From: an uncultured Pedobacter sp.
Lineage (GTDB): Bacteria; Bacteroidota; Bacteroidia; Sphingobacteriales; Sphingobacteriaceae
Length of the DNA stretch: 39,946 nucleotides
Assembly (NCBI RefSeq): GCF_913776295.1
Contig: NZ_CAJYOJ010000034.1
Coordinates: forward strand, 1-39,946
Direction: 5' to 3'
Every line of letters starts with the position of its first letter. Within the stretch, counting starts at the first letter, position 1. The position numbers and the translations under genes were made by a program. Of this stretch, positions 17,359 through 24,996 are shown in pieces. The notes under the pieces are model-generated. The model was not told the DNA's origin, made no database searches, and saw nothing but the letters and a program-made list of their open reading frames with translations.

Positions 17359-17874
17359 CTAAAAATAAGCTATATACAAAAAGACGCTGTTAATCATCGT
17401 GGTTCGACTTTCGTCAGTTTTCTTGCTATAGCTAATGCCTTGAGGGAACAGTAAAATCTGCATCTGTTGCTTGGTATGATAATCAGCAGAAACCCACTTT
17501 AAAGGCAAATCAACGGCATATTCCAGTGCCAAATCAACACATTTTTCAAGGTTCGACTTTTTAGATGATAGGCTCATCAAATTCCTTTCAATTTCGGATA
17601 TTTCCTGGCTATATTTTTTGCTGTACTTCTTAAGGAATTCATCTTTCCAGTAAACAGCACTTTCGTTGCTACTTTTAGATTGATCTAAAACCAAAACCTT
17701 ATAACCATCTGTTTTGTTGATATTGAAAATTAAACAACCCTTATCAATTTTATTTATGCTGATGGCTTCCTGTTCGTAACTCATCCCAAAACCATCAAGT
17801 CCGGGATAAACCTTGAGGTAAGTATCTTTTTGAAAGACCTGTCCACAGTCTAAAACCTTTAAAAAAGAAAACGC
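17359..17874 (-). pseudogene. C-terminal remnant of a serine site-specific recombinase
   Basis: The frame is open from 17874 and includes a coiled-coil segment (KYSQEISEIERNLMSLSSKK) followed by DLALEYAVDLPLKWVSADYH, QILLFPQGISYSKK and ESRTTMINSVFLYIAYF. The pattern of coiled coil, helical segment, LFPxGIxYxKK and RTxxxNSVFxYI is the C-terminal end of recombinase-family (large serine recombinase) proteins from Bacteroidota mobile elements. The catalytic N-terminal resolvase domain is absent, and an in-frame TAA at 17875-17877 closes the front. A first ATG at 17784 would give a 141-residue product. Its position directly after a tRNA suggests a scar of an integrated element. The next 240 bases hold only short frames (one ending DIDAQDQ). 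Confidence 0.6.
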
Positions 17875-18116
17875 TTATCCTGGTTTTCACTGATCCTGGG
17901 CGTCAATATCTGTTAAGATTTTAAGATTTTTTTTGTTGTCAATTGAAGATTGCATTTTATCAATTGTATCTTCCATAATGGCATCCTTATTCAGGTTTTT
18001 CAGTTAAGGAAACGCCTGCCACTTAATATGAGCTATTTTGCACTTTTTTAACCAGCAACTATAAAAGGTGAAATAAGGCTTAAGTTAGAAAGCTTAATTT
18101 GATGGTTTATAAAATG

Positions 18117-18509
18117 CTAGTTATAAAGTCTTCCTTCAAGATACAAAATAAGCGAAGTTGTCACTTCCTTTGCACCCATGACGCCTTCAAAATCTTTCGT
18201 TACTATCCACCCAATCGGGCTTTTCCAAAGTTTCATTATGGGCCTGTGATTTTGTAGAAAGAAAGTAAACTCCCCATTTTTTTCCATCATAAAATAGCCC
18301 GTAACGGGTCCATGCGCAGTTTGAATGACCGCCTTACGGTTCATTTTCTCCCGGAAACGGCCTTCAAGGAAATGATCCAGCGTAGTCATGCCGCTGTGTT
18401 GGAAATCCCCACTTGTTGTTTTTTGTTTTTTAAACGCGAGATAGCCGAATAGCAGACTTGGTGCAGTTCCGGAAACGATCAATACAGCAGCTGTAGCGAA
18501 GCCTATCAT
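18117..18509 (-). CDS. Membrane-anchored protein of unknown function
   Basis: A 130-residue protein with one N-terminal membrane helix (GFATAAVLIVSGTAPSLLFG, residues about 3-22) acting as anchor. A soluble domain follows with many aromatics and basic residues (EGRFREKMNRKAVIQTAHG, GYFMMEKNGEFTFFLQNHRP, PIGWIVTKDFEG). I do not recognise the family. It is the last gene of the minus-strand copper/heme island, 32 bases after a small membrane protein, and is likely the promoter-distal end of the same transcript. No terminator is obvious downstream. Confidence 0.55.
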   Translation of the reverse strand: MIGFATAAVLIVSGTAPSLLFGYLAFKKQKTTSGDFQHSGMTTLDHFLEGRFREKMNRKAVIQTAHGPVTGYFMMEKNGEFTFFLQNHRPIMKLWKSPIGWIVTKDFEGVMGAKEVTTSLILYLEGRLYN

Positions 18510-18541
18510 TTTTAATCCAACTAAACCTCAAGATACATTAA

Positions 18542-18706
18542 TCAGTGCAATCCCTTTATAAATTCATAATTTTTCTCAAGATCATTGGGCTGGGATAATA
18601 CCGTTTTATCTTTTTTAATGACAGAAATCAGGGCATAAAAATCGATCAGGGTTTTGGCCATAAAGAAGATCAGGGCGATGCCAAAGGCAATTACATAAGG
18701 TTCCAT
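18542..18706 (-). CDS. Small single-helix membrane protein
   Basis: A 54-residue protein (MEPYVIAFGIALIFFMAK onward) with one membrane helix at residues about 4-20 and a polar tail (DKTVLSQPNDLEKNYEFIKG). The ATG at 18706 is preferred: the longer frame to 18751 would overlap the end of the cytochrome c gene and adds 15 unlikely residues. The gap to the cytochrome frame is seven bases, so the two are tightly coupled. Size and position suggest an accessory subunit of the neighbouring membrane cytochrome unit, which is inference only. Confidence 0.55.
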   Translation of the reverse strand: MEPYVIAFGIALIFFMAKTLIDFYALISVIKKDKTVLSQPNDLEKNYEFIKGLH

Positions 18707-18713
18707 TCTTTTA

Positions 18714-19109
18714 TTATTTAATTGATAATATATATTTAGCAAGTTCATCACGGTCAGCGTCAGTCAGGTTGCCCAAGGTCGGCATCTGGGGTGCGTCTGC
18801 CCTTTTCTTGCCGGGCTTTTTAATCCATTGCTTCAGCGCTGCAGGGTCATTTTTATATATAGAGACCATTTCAACTATCGGAGGTCCTACTACTTTGGTA
18901 TCCTTGGCATGGCAGGCAGAACAGTTCTGGGCGAATAGCACTCCTCCCTTTGCCAACTTACCCAGGGATTCATCAATTTCGAGTTCCTCAGGGGCGGGAT
19001 TTTTCCGTGCCTCTTCGGAGGCTTTGAGAAATGCTTTGGTTTTTTCGGCCATCATCTTTTGATGGGGAGCCAGTGAATTGGCCCTGTATATATGCCTGCC
19101 TGATCCCAT
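18714..19109 (-). CDS. c-type cytochrome domain (probable downstream half of a frameshifted gene)
   Basis: Encodes a monoheme class I cytochrome c domain. The heme site is CSACH in FAQNCSACHAKD, and a candidate axial Met lies in DAPQMPTLGNLTDADRDELA, followed by the C-terminal helix AKYILSIK. As annotated from ATG 19109 there is no signal peptide, which cannot be right for a cytochrome c, since heme is attached in the periplasm. The frame is open further upstream and reads YPILSSVTVLFMGSGRHIYR, a membrane helix that leads directly out of the end of the preceding membrane protein. It is therefore likely the C-terminal part of one membrane-cytochrome fusion broken by a frameshift near 19130-19145. 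Confidence 0.8.
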   Translation of the reverse strand: MGSGRHIYRANSLAPHQKMMAEKTKAFLKASEEARKNPAPEELEIDESLGKLAKGGVLFAQNCSACHAKDTKVVGPPIVEMVSIYKNDPAALKQWIKKPGKKRADAPQMPTLGNLTDADRDELAKYILSIK

Positions 19110-19120
19110 GAATAAAACAG

Positions 19121-19936
19121 TTACCGATGAAAGGATTGGGTACCGATGGCAACCGACATATTGGCCATGTTGGCTGTAGGTACAAACTTATAATAGTATA
19201 TTGAGCCGATGATAGCAAAAGGCAGCCAGAATAGTATCCATTTACTGATATATCGGAAAGCTTTCGTGCGCATTTCCTCTCCCTTTTTAGTAAAAATAGC
19301 CGAAAGGAAAAGCCCAAAACATCCGCCGAGTACCATCGCCAGCGGCGTACGGTAGAGGACTTGGGGAAGGTAAAGTGGATTATTGACCCCATTGAACAGC
19401 GATTTATGGGTCAGCCAGTTGCCCGGGTCCATCATAAAGCCAAGGATGGAAACAATGATGGCCATGGTGATCCATGAAAAAAGACTTAAATACCAGCCAA
19501 ACTTGATGTGCCTGGTCTTTGCCTTAATAGACCTATTGGAATTTTTCCAGGTCAGAAAGTAGATCATGATTAGCACAACTTCGGTAACGAACACCGTCCA
19601 TTCCATAAACCAGGCAAAATAAAATACACGGATCAGACTGGCAATAGAATTGGGGCTAACCAGGGATACCGAAAACCAGATACCCACGCCCGTCATTGCC
19701 CCAATGGTGGTCGTGATAATAAATGCACTCCACATCATACGGTAGACCATTTTATCCCACTTGGCATCGGTAACCTCTTCAGGGCCGCTGTATAATACAC
19801 CCTTATTTTCAAGCCAAGCCACAAGCGGCATAAATCCGACTGCAAGGGAATGATTGATGAGCGCGTGCAGGGTAGCGATCAGGGCAATGAGCATGCGGTT
19901 GTTAAGCCAGTCAAGGTGGAATAAAGGGATGTCCAT
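19121..19936 (-). CDS. Multi-helix membrane protein, N-terminal part of a membrane cytochrome
   Basis: A 271-residue integral membrane protein with about seven helices (NRMLIALIATLHALINHSLA, AFIITTTIGAMTGVGIWFSV, FTEVVLIMIYFL-type segment, SLFSWITMAIIVSILGFMM, TPLAMVLGGCFGLFLSAIF, WILFWLPFAIIGSIYYYKF). Histidines in the first helices could bind heme, giving a resemblance to cytochrome bd subunit I-like or quinol-oxidising membrane cytochromes. It ends abruptly at VAIGTQSFHR. Eleven bases on, the next frame starts a cytochrome c domain whose frame also covers a missing helix, so the pair is probably one gene with a frameshift. It follows the superoxide dismutase terminator, so it may have its own promoter or depend on read-through. 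Confidence 0.65.
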   Translation of the reverse strand: MDIPLFHLDWLNNRMLIALIATLHALINHSLAVGFMPLVAWLENKGVLYSGPEEVTDAKWDKMVYRMMWSAFIITTTIGAMTGVGIWFSVSLVSPNSIASLIRVFYFAWFMEWTVFVTEVVLIMIYFLTWKNSNRSIKAKTRHIKFGWYLSLFSWITMAIIVSILGFMMDPGNWLTHKSLFNGVNNPLYLPQVLYRTPLAMVLGGCFGLFLSAIFTKKGEEMRTKAFRYISKWILFWLPFAIIGSIYYYKFVPTANMANMSVAIGTQSFHR

Positions 19937-19986
19937 TTTTATGTTTTTTTAGCTTCACAAACTTCGCACAAAGTCTGCCTGGATGC

Positions 19987-20030
19987 TAAAAAAAAAGGTT
20001 CAGGATGTTTTGTTAAAACACCCTGAACCT
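19987..20030 (-). terminator. Strong rho-independent terminator after superoxide dismutase
   Basis: AGGTTCAGG (19996-20004) pairs with CCTGAACCT (20022-20030), with an inner TGTTTT/AAAACA stem. On the minus strand it runs into a nine-T tract. Confidence 0.9.
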
Positions 20031-20114
20031 GTATAAAATGAGGTTTTCTATATTGCAAATACGGTTTGCAAATACCGTTAAAACGGACTGAAATATTTAA
20101 AATCAATTCTGGGT

Positions 20115-20843
20115 TTAACCCATACGCTCCGCTGCTTTTTCCCAGTCGACAACATTCCAGAATGCTGAGATATAATCATTTCTTTTATTCTGGTACTTAA
20201 GGTAATAGGCATGCTCCCAGACGTCTATTGCCAATAGCGGTTTTCCTTTCACCGCAGCGTTGTCCATTAGCGGATTATCCTGGTTTGCTGTGCCGGTGAT
20301 TTTCAGCATACCTTTATCCCATACCAACCAAGCCCAGCCCGACCCAAACTGCCCAAGAGCGGCCTTGGTGAATTCTGACTTGAAGGCATCAAACGAGCCA
20401 AAAGACTTATCGATCGCTGCCTTTAGCTTAGCGCTTGGCGCAGATGGAGAAGGCTTCATCGATGCCCAGAAAAAATTGTGGTTCCAAGCGCCGCCAGCAT
20501 TGTTTTTGACCTTTGCCGATAGCGAAGATGCATGGGCAAAAAATTCCTCCGCAGTTTTATAGGTTAAGTTCTCGGCCTTGATGGCCTCATTTACATTCTT
20601 AACGTATGCTGCATGGTGCTTAGAATAGTGAATCTCCATGGTGCGTGCATCTATTGAGGGTTCAAGTGCATTATAGGGATACGGTAAGGGGTCCTGTTTA
20701 AATTCAAATGCCCGTTCGCCCGTTGTTGACAAATGGCTTTCAGCTGCAAAGCCTTCCAAAGGTGCGGCAATATTGCCTATTGCTGCTGTCCCTGCAGCGG
20801 CAAGCCCCATTGCGATAAATTTTCTTCTGTTTAAGGGTTCCAT
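20115..20843 (-). CDS. Fe/Mn superoxide dismutase with Tat signal
   Basis: Converts superoxide to peroxide and oxygen. An N-terminal twin-arginine type signal (NRRKFIAMGLAAAGTAAIG) predicts export to the periplasm. Metal ligands fit H72 (IHYSKHH), H122 (WNHNFFW), D207 and H211 (DVWEHAYYLKYQNKRNDY). The segment GGAWNHNFFW and Q188 in TANQDNPL lean towards the Mn or cambialistic type, but the metal is not certain. At 242 residues it is about 40 longer than cytosolic homologues because of the signal. Two dyads lie just upstream, and a strong terminator follows. As part of the copper/heme island it could feed peroxide to the diheme peroxidases, which is inference. Confidence 0.93.
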   Translation of the reverse strand: MEPLNRRKFIAMGLAAAGTAAIGNIAAPLEGFAAESHLSTTGERAFEFKQDPLPYPYNALEPSIDARTMEIHYSKHHAAYVKNVNEAIKAENLTYKTAEEFFAHASSLSAKVKNNAGGAWNHNFFWASMKPSPSAPSAKLKAAIDKSFGSFDAFKSEFTKAALGQFGSGWAWLVWDKGMLKITGTANQDNPLMDNAAVKGKPLLAIDVWEHAYYLKYQNKRNDYISAFWNVVDWEKAAERMG

Positions 20844-20857
20844 AACTAAAAAGATTA

Positions 20858-20891
20858 AATACTGTAAGTATTTGTATCATTTGAAGATACA
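20858..20891. promoter_or_regulatory. Paired dyads upstream of superoxide dismutase
   Basis: AATACT-GTA-AGTATT (20858-20872) and TGTATC-ATTTGAA-GATACA (20873-20891) are two perfect 6-base inverted repeats lying back to back, 15 to 48 bases before the superoxide dismutase ATG. This layout suggests an operator for a dimeric regulator or a promoter-overlapping control site. Confidence 0.45.
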
Positions 20892-20916
20892 TCAAGTTTA
20901 ACAAAGCGCGGCCCGA

Positions 20917-21873
20917 TTAGTTTTTAACATACAGGTCTGGATGCTGATCGAAAAGCTTCTTACAAGTTATAGAGCAGAAAAGATAGGTTTTGCCCTTGTA
21001 AATGGAGGCATACCTGTTGTCCGAAACATCCATGCCGCAGATCAAATCCTTTTTTAAAGCAGCGTTTGGAGAGGCAGCTTTCGCCGGGCTTTGACCGCTG
21101 GGCATCTCCATTGTTTGCATATGCTCCCCTCCCATTTTCATAGCGCCTACAACCAGGCCTTCCTCGGGCTTCCATTTATCATATTCCATTACCGCCGTCA
21201 AAAAGAGTGCTTCTTTAAGCCCTTTTAATTTTTCTACCACATGCAAGGCCCCATCTATTCCTGCAGACACGCCTGCGGTGGTTACCACCTTACCATCTTC
21301 AACAAAGCGGACATCGGTTAAGAACTGCGTCTTGGGAAAAAGGACGCGAAGGGTATCAATGGCACTGGAATGAGAGGTGGCTTTCTTGTTATCCAGAATA
21401 CCGGCCTTTGCTAGGATTCCAGCTCCCGTACAGACCGACATGGTCAGTTTTGTTTCGGAATTGGCCTTGCGGATGTAGCTCATCAGGGCGGGGTCACTCC
21501 CTAACTTTGCAATGACCTCCATAGGCGCTCCGGGGATGACCAGGATATCGGCACGGGGAGCATCGGAATACACATAGTCGGGGTTGATGCTAAGCGATGC
21601 ATTGTTTGAGCTGATTTTTCCTTTGACGGTGGACACGGTGAATACCTGAAATCCCCTTGCATTCGAAAACACCTCTGTAGGGCCGCTAAAATCTAGCAGT
21701 TCTACACCCGGGTATACTAGAATCGCTACTTTGAGTGCTTTAGGGTCATTGCTCGTTTTATCAGCCGGTGCTGCTTTTTTATCCCTGCATCCCAATGATA
21801 AGATCAGTAGCATTACAAATGAAAGGTGGATAACTGATGCTATCCGGCCGGTCAAAAAATTAATTGATTTCAT
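20917..21873 (-). CDS. DJ-1/PfpI family lipoprotein with C-terminal YHS domain
   Basis: An exported fusion protein. The N-terminal signal ends in a lipobox (LILSLGC, lipid-attached Cys at residue 29 from the ATG). A DJ-1/PfpI domain follows, with LVYPGVELLDFSGPTEVF and the nucleophile-elbow segment MSVCTGAGILAKAG (Cys about 148). A Met-rich linker (MKMGGEHMQTMEMPSGQ) leads to a YHS domain (about 270-318: LICGMDVSDNRYASIYKG, then LFCSITCKKLFDQHP), a metal-binding module found in copper-handling proteins. The ATG at 21873 is chosen; a GTG at 21891 would add six residues. It follows the AraC regulator by 85 bases, the usual pairing for PfpI proteins. The reaction is unknown. Confidence 0.8.
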   Translation of the reverse strand: MKSINFLTGRIASVIHLSFVMLLILSLGCRDKKAAPADKTSNDPKALKVAILVYPGVELLDFSGPTEVFSNARGFQVFTVSTVKGKISSNNASLSINPDYVYSDAPRADILVIPGAPMEVIAKLGSDPALMSYIRKANSETKLTMSVCTGAGILAKAGILDNKKATSHSSAIDTLRVLFPKTQFLTDVRFVEDGKVVTTAGVSAGIDGALHVVEKLKGLKEALFLTAVMEYDKWKPEEGLVVGAMKMGGEHMQTMEMPSGQSPAKAASPNAALKKDLICGMDVSDNRYASIYKGKTYLFCSITCKKLFDQHPDLYVKN

Positions 21874-21958
21874 ATATTTTTTATTTTTCACTGTTTATAT
21901 ATTATCGTGTAATCTTGCCTTAATTTAAGCTTTTATTCGCTCAGAATAGGCCTGAGAT

Positions 21959-22822
21959 CTATATTACTTTCCTGCGGAACTGTTCGGGGGTAAGATTGGT
22001 CTGTTTCCTGAAAAAAGCCACAAAGTATGACACATTTTCAAAGCCCAGCTGGCCAGCAATCTCGTTTACTGAACAATTTGTATAATGTAGAAGCCGCTGG
22101 CCTTCTATGGTAATCCTGCGCCTGATAATTTCCCCTGCGGTCTGCCCGTTCTCTTCCCTGCAGATCTTATTGAGGTAATTGGTACTGATACTGAGCAGAT
22201 CGGCATAAAACGAGGGAAGCTTTTCAGCCCTGAAGTGTTTATCTATCAACCCCTCAAATTTATGCAACTTCTCTTTTTTGAGGTTTTTGCTGCCCATATG
22301 CCCCAGGGGACTGTAAAGCCGCTGGATATCGTGAAGGATAATGTTCAGGTAAGAGCGCATGACGTTTTTACTTTCAGTTCTTTCGAGCATCATTTCATTT
22401 GACAATAAATCCAGCAATAGCAAAAAGCGGTCTCTTCTGGCTCCGTTGAGCCGGATGGAAGGTCTTGCCTCAGACTGCAAAAATTCAAAGTCGTAGAGGT
22501 TATTGTTATTATAGCGCAAAGAAAAAAAATCTGCCGTAAAGCAAATCATTTTCCCTTTCGCGTCTCTGTTTAAATTGACAGCGCTTACACAGCGTGGCCT
22601 GATGATGATGATCTTCGGGGCATCCAGACGGATCCGCTCATTGTCTATATCCACCTCCCCATCTGCCCGGTCTACAAAGAGCAAGGTATAAAAATCCTGT
22701 TTATGCGGATATTCGAGCTGGGGAAATTCTTCCAGAAGACCGCTGAGATCTCCCATCCAGAAATGAGCTTGATCATCACCAAAAAGACCAATACTGTATG
22801 CAGCCATATTTTCTGTTTGCAT
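21959..22822 (-). CDS. AraC family transcriptional regulator
   Basis: A 287-residue DNA-binding regulator. An N-terminal cupin-like sensor domain (about 1-160, with KIIIIRPRCVSAVNL) precedes the two-helix-turn-helix AraC domain at the C-terminus (LSISTNYLNKICREENGQTA, then CSVNEIAGQLGFENVSYFVA and FRKQTNLTPEQFRRKV). The ATG at 22822 (MQTENMAAYSIG) is preferred to a TTG at 22858. It lies within the island, 51 bases from the upstream gene, beside the PfpI-YHS gene, and is the only obvious transcription factor for the cluster. The signal it senses is not evident. Confidence 0.85.
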   Translation of the reverse strand: MQTENMAAYSIGLFGDDQAHFWMGDLSGLLEEFPQLEYPHKQDFYTLLFVDRADGEVDIDNERIRLDAPKIIIIRPRCVSAVNLNRDAKGKMICFTADFFSLRYNNNNLYDFEFLQSEARPSIRLNGARRDRFLLLLDLLSNEMMLERTESKNVMRSYLNIILHDIQRLYSPLGHMGSKNLKKEKLHKFEGLIDKHFRAEKLPSFYADLLSISTNYLNKICREENGQTAGEIIRRRITIEGQRLLHYTNCSVNEIAGQLGFENVSYFVAFFRKQTNLTPEQFRRKVI

Positions 22823-22873
22823 AATTGATAATGGTTTTAATTGGTTCGAAATAATCAACTGTTTTTACTGGAT

Positions 22874-23239
22874 TTAACTCGGGGGATGCTCAATATCGGG
22901 AAGGTCTACATTGATATAAAACGCCGGAAGATCAAGATCAAAGGTGCCTTTTAGCAAGGTAGCTTCATTTCTAAAAACAAAAGATTCACTGGCCTGCAAA
23001 AAAAGCGGTGCTTCTTTAACTTTGATTTCGGGCATATCCTTTTCCTGTTTTGCATCCTTTTTCAACTGGTCAGAAAGATAGCACTGTCCTTTACAAAGTG
23101 GGATAAGATCAAAGCGGTTAATGCAAAGGTTTCTGGCAATATAATCCCTTCGTAAGTAAAAAGAAACCACTATCCACATGGTGCTCATGCTTTGCAGCAG
23201 GAACATCAGCATCATTGATATGACCAGCAGCCGTTTCAT
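22874..23239 (-). CDS. Small membrane protein with C-x9-C-x3-C motif
   Basis: A 121-residue protein with an N-terminal signal or anchor helix (RLLVISMMLMFLLQSMSTMW) and a short soluble region holding three cysteines, CINRFDLIPLCKGQC, followed by YLSDQLKKDAKQEKD. The same spacing and flanks occur in the protein at 34011-34394, so they belong to one family. The arrangement suggests an extracytoplasmic metal site, probably copper, because both copies sit with SCO and MbnP-type genes. The gene abuts the SCO gene (ATG and the preceding stop touch), so they are translationally linked. No named family is recognised. Confidence 0.65.
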   Translation of the reverse strand: MKRLLVISMMLMFLLQSMSTMWIVVSFYLRRDYIARNLCINRFDLIPLCKGQCYLSDQLKKDAKQEKDMPEIKVKEAPLFLQASESFVFRNEATLLKGTFDLDLPAFYINVDLPDIEHPPS

Positions 23240-23884
23240 CTAATCCTTGAACTCCTCCTTTAAAAGCACGGAAATATCGGCAATCAATCGTTCGGTTTCA
23301 CCTGGATCTGTTCCGTCATAAACGCCCCGGATATGCCTATTCGTGTCAATCAATAAAAGTCCTCCACTGTGCACATAGCCGCCTGGCGCCGAGCTATCGG
23401 CAAAAGCAGCAGAAAAATAACTGTTTACCGCAATCGAATAGATTTCTTCTTTTTTCCCAGTCACAAAAAACCACTTATTACCAGCCACCTCCAGGTGCTC
23501 GGCGTATTGTTTCAGCTTTTCCTGAGTGTCGTGTTCAGGATCTATGGTATGGGACAGAAAAAAAATCCGCGGGTTACCTGAATAAGCCTGATAGGTTTTT
23601 TTCATCTCGACGGCCATTCTCGGACATATTGTCGGGCAGGAGGTAAAAAAGAAATCGGCTACATAGATCTTGTTCTTGAAAGTACTGTTGGTTACTACTC
23701 TTCCATCCTGATCAAGAAAGGAAAAATCCGCAATAACAGGATAAACCGCCTTCCCGTGTTCGAAATGCATTTTTCCAAGGTAGGGCAGTTTTTTCTCTTC
23801 GCCCGAACAGCCGGAAAGGATAAGTAAAAAAATTACCGGCACTAATGCCGAAAGAAAAGCAGATGAGGTTTTAATAGATTTCAT
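23240..23884 (-). CDS. SCO1/SenC family lipoprotein
   Basis: Thioredoxin-fold copper chaperone, in other systems delivering Cu to the CuA site of cytochrome oxidase or acting in thiol redox. The N-terminal lipobox is LILSGC. The copper-binding CxxxC is in FFTSCPTICPRMAVEM, and the conserved histidine lies in the GGYVHSGGLLLID region near the C-terminus. At 214 residues it is normal for the family. A paralogue is found at 27873-28514. It sits between a PepSY membrane protein (3 bases upstream) and the C-x9-C-x3-C protein, clearly as one operon. Confidence 0.92.
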   Translation of the reverse strand: MKSIKTSSAFLSALVPVIFLLILSGCSGEEKKLPYLGKMHFEHGKAVYPVIADFSFLDQDGRVVTNSTFKNKIYVADFFFTSCPTICPRMAVEMKKTYQAYSGNPRIFFLSHTIDPEHDTQEKLKQYAEHLEVAGNKWFFVTGKKEEIYSIAVNSYFSAAFADSSAPGGYVHSGGLLLIDTNRHIRGVYDGTDPGETERLIADISVLLKEEFKD

Positions 23885-23887
23885 GGG

Positions 23888-24985
23888 CTATCTTTTTTTT
23901 CTTTTTAACCATAGCAAAGCCCCGCTTACAGATAGAAAACCCGGCGTAAGGCCAAAGATTACATAAATCCATTTTAAGATATCCCCTCCAAAAGCGCCCG
24001 CATGAAGTTCATAAGCCATATACTCAAACCGATCGGATAGACCCTGTTCATCTATTACTGTCTTACCTTTCATTTCTCCGGTCTGCACATCGAAGGTAAT
24101 CCCGCTGGCTTTTCCCTGCAAAAGTACATTGGTGGTCTGGGGCATATGTCCCCTTAACAGGATATCAGCACCCTTTACCGTTGGAATATTTACCGCGATC
24201 GGAACAAATCCCGGAATGTTTTTACAGGCCCGTGCTACCAGGCTATCGATATTTGCGGGGACTTCATAATTTGCCTGCTGCTTTGGAAGCGACCACATCG
24301 AAGGGCTGAAATATTCCCTTAACATCCAGAAACCGGTAAAAAACAGGATAATATTGAACAGCAGTGCCCAAACGCCGACAATGCGGTGCAGGGAGGAAAT
24401 ACCCGTACTGTAGCTCTTAAAGTTCAGCCCGGCTTTAAAACGGAGCGCCTTCCAGAAATGTTTGCGGTAAATGATAGCGCCGGTAAACAGCGATAGCAGC
24501 ATCACAAGGCCAATAATCCCGCTGAGCAGCATTCCCGGAATACCCAGCTGCAAGCTATAGTGAAGGGTATAGAGCCAGCGCAGAAAGGAAGGCGAAAACT
24601 GATCATAACCACCCTCCCTCAAGATTTTTCCGCTATAGGGATCTACAAAAACATAATACAGATAGTTATCGGTGACTTTTTGTTGCCTTTTGTAGAGCAT
24701 AAACTCATAACTGTCATATCTGTCCCTGGGAAAATCGTGCAGGACGAGCTTTTTAAGGTTCGGATGGCTATGCAGTACCATGCGGTAAAGCTCATCGGCA
24801 GGGATCTTTTTTTCTCCGGGAACAAGCCTGTGCAGCTCAGGATTAAAATAGCGGTCAAGTTCATGCCTGAAAACCAGCAGCGAGCCGCTCAGTCCATAGA
24901 GCAGGAAGAATAATCCTGCTGCAAGGCCCAACCAGCCGTGGAGCTTAAAGGATATCTTTGTTATGCGCTTCTTCCAATCCATCAT
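23888..24985 (-). CDS. PepSY-associated transmembrane protein
   Basis: Inner-membrane protein of the PepSY-TM (PiuB-like, iron-regulated) family, 365 residues. The first helix carries the family HGWLGL motif (ISFKLHGWLGLAAGLFFLLY), followed by a periplasmic PepSY-like region (about 50-140, with YYVFVDPYSGKILREGG). Two central helices around residues 155-225 (IPGMLLSGIIGLVMLLSLFT, with LHRIVGVWALLFNIILFFTG) and a last helix (WIYVIFGLTPGFLSVSGALL) complete it. Several members reduce siderophore-bound iron. Placement 11 bases after the TonB receptor gene suggests they act as a pair in importing or reducing a metal chelate. Confidence 0.88.
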   Translation of the reverse strand: MMDWKKRITKISFKLHGWLGLAAGLFFLLYGLSGSLLVFRHELDRYFNPELHRLVPGEKKIPADELYRMVLHSHPNLKKLVLHDFPRDRYDSYEFMLYKRQQKVTDNYLYYVFVDPYSGKILREGGYDQFSPSFLRWLYTLHYSLQLGIPGMLLSGIIGLVMLLSLFTGAIIYRKHFWKALRFKAGLNFKSYSTGISSLHRIVGVWALLFNIILFFTGFWMLREYFSPSMWSLPKQQANYEVPANIDSLVARACKNIPGFVPIAVNIPTVKGADILLRGHMPQTTNVLLQGKASGITFDVQTGEMKGKTVIDEQGLSDRFEYMAYELHAGAFGGDILKWIYVIFGLTPGFLSVSGALLWLKRKKR

Positions 24986-24996
24986 TTAACTCAACA

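Noticed and set aside
18988..19392. 134-codon minus-strand frame across the cytochrome junction
   Set aside because: It overlaps both membrane and cytochrome frames and has no sensible protein features. It is an out-of-frame shadow.
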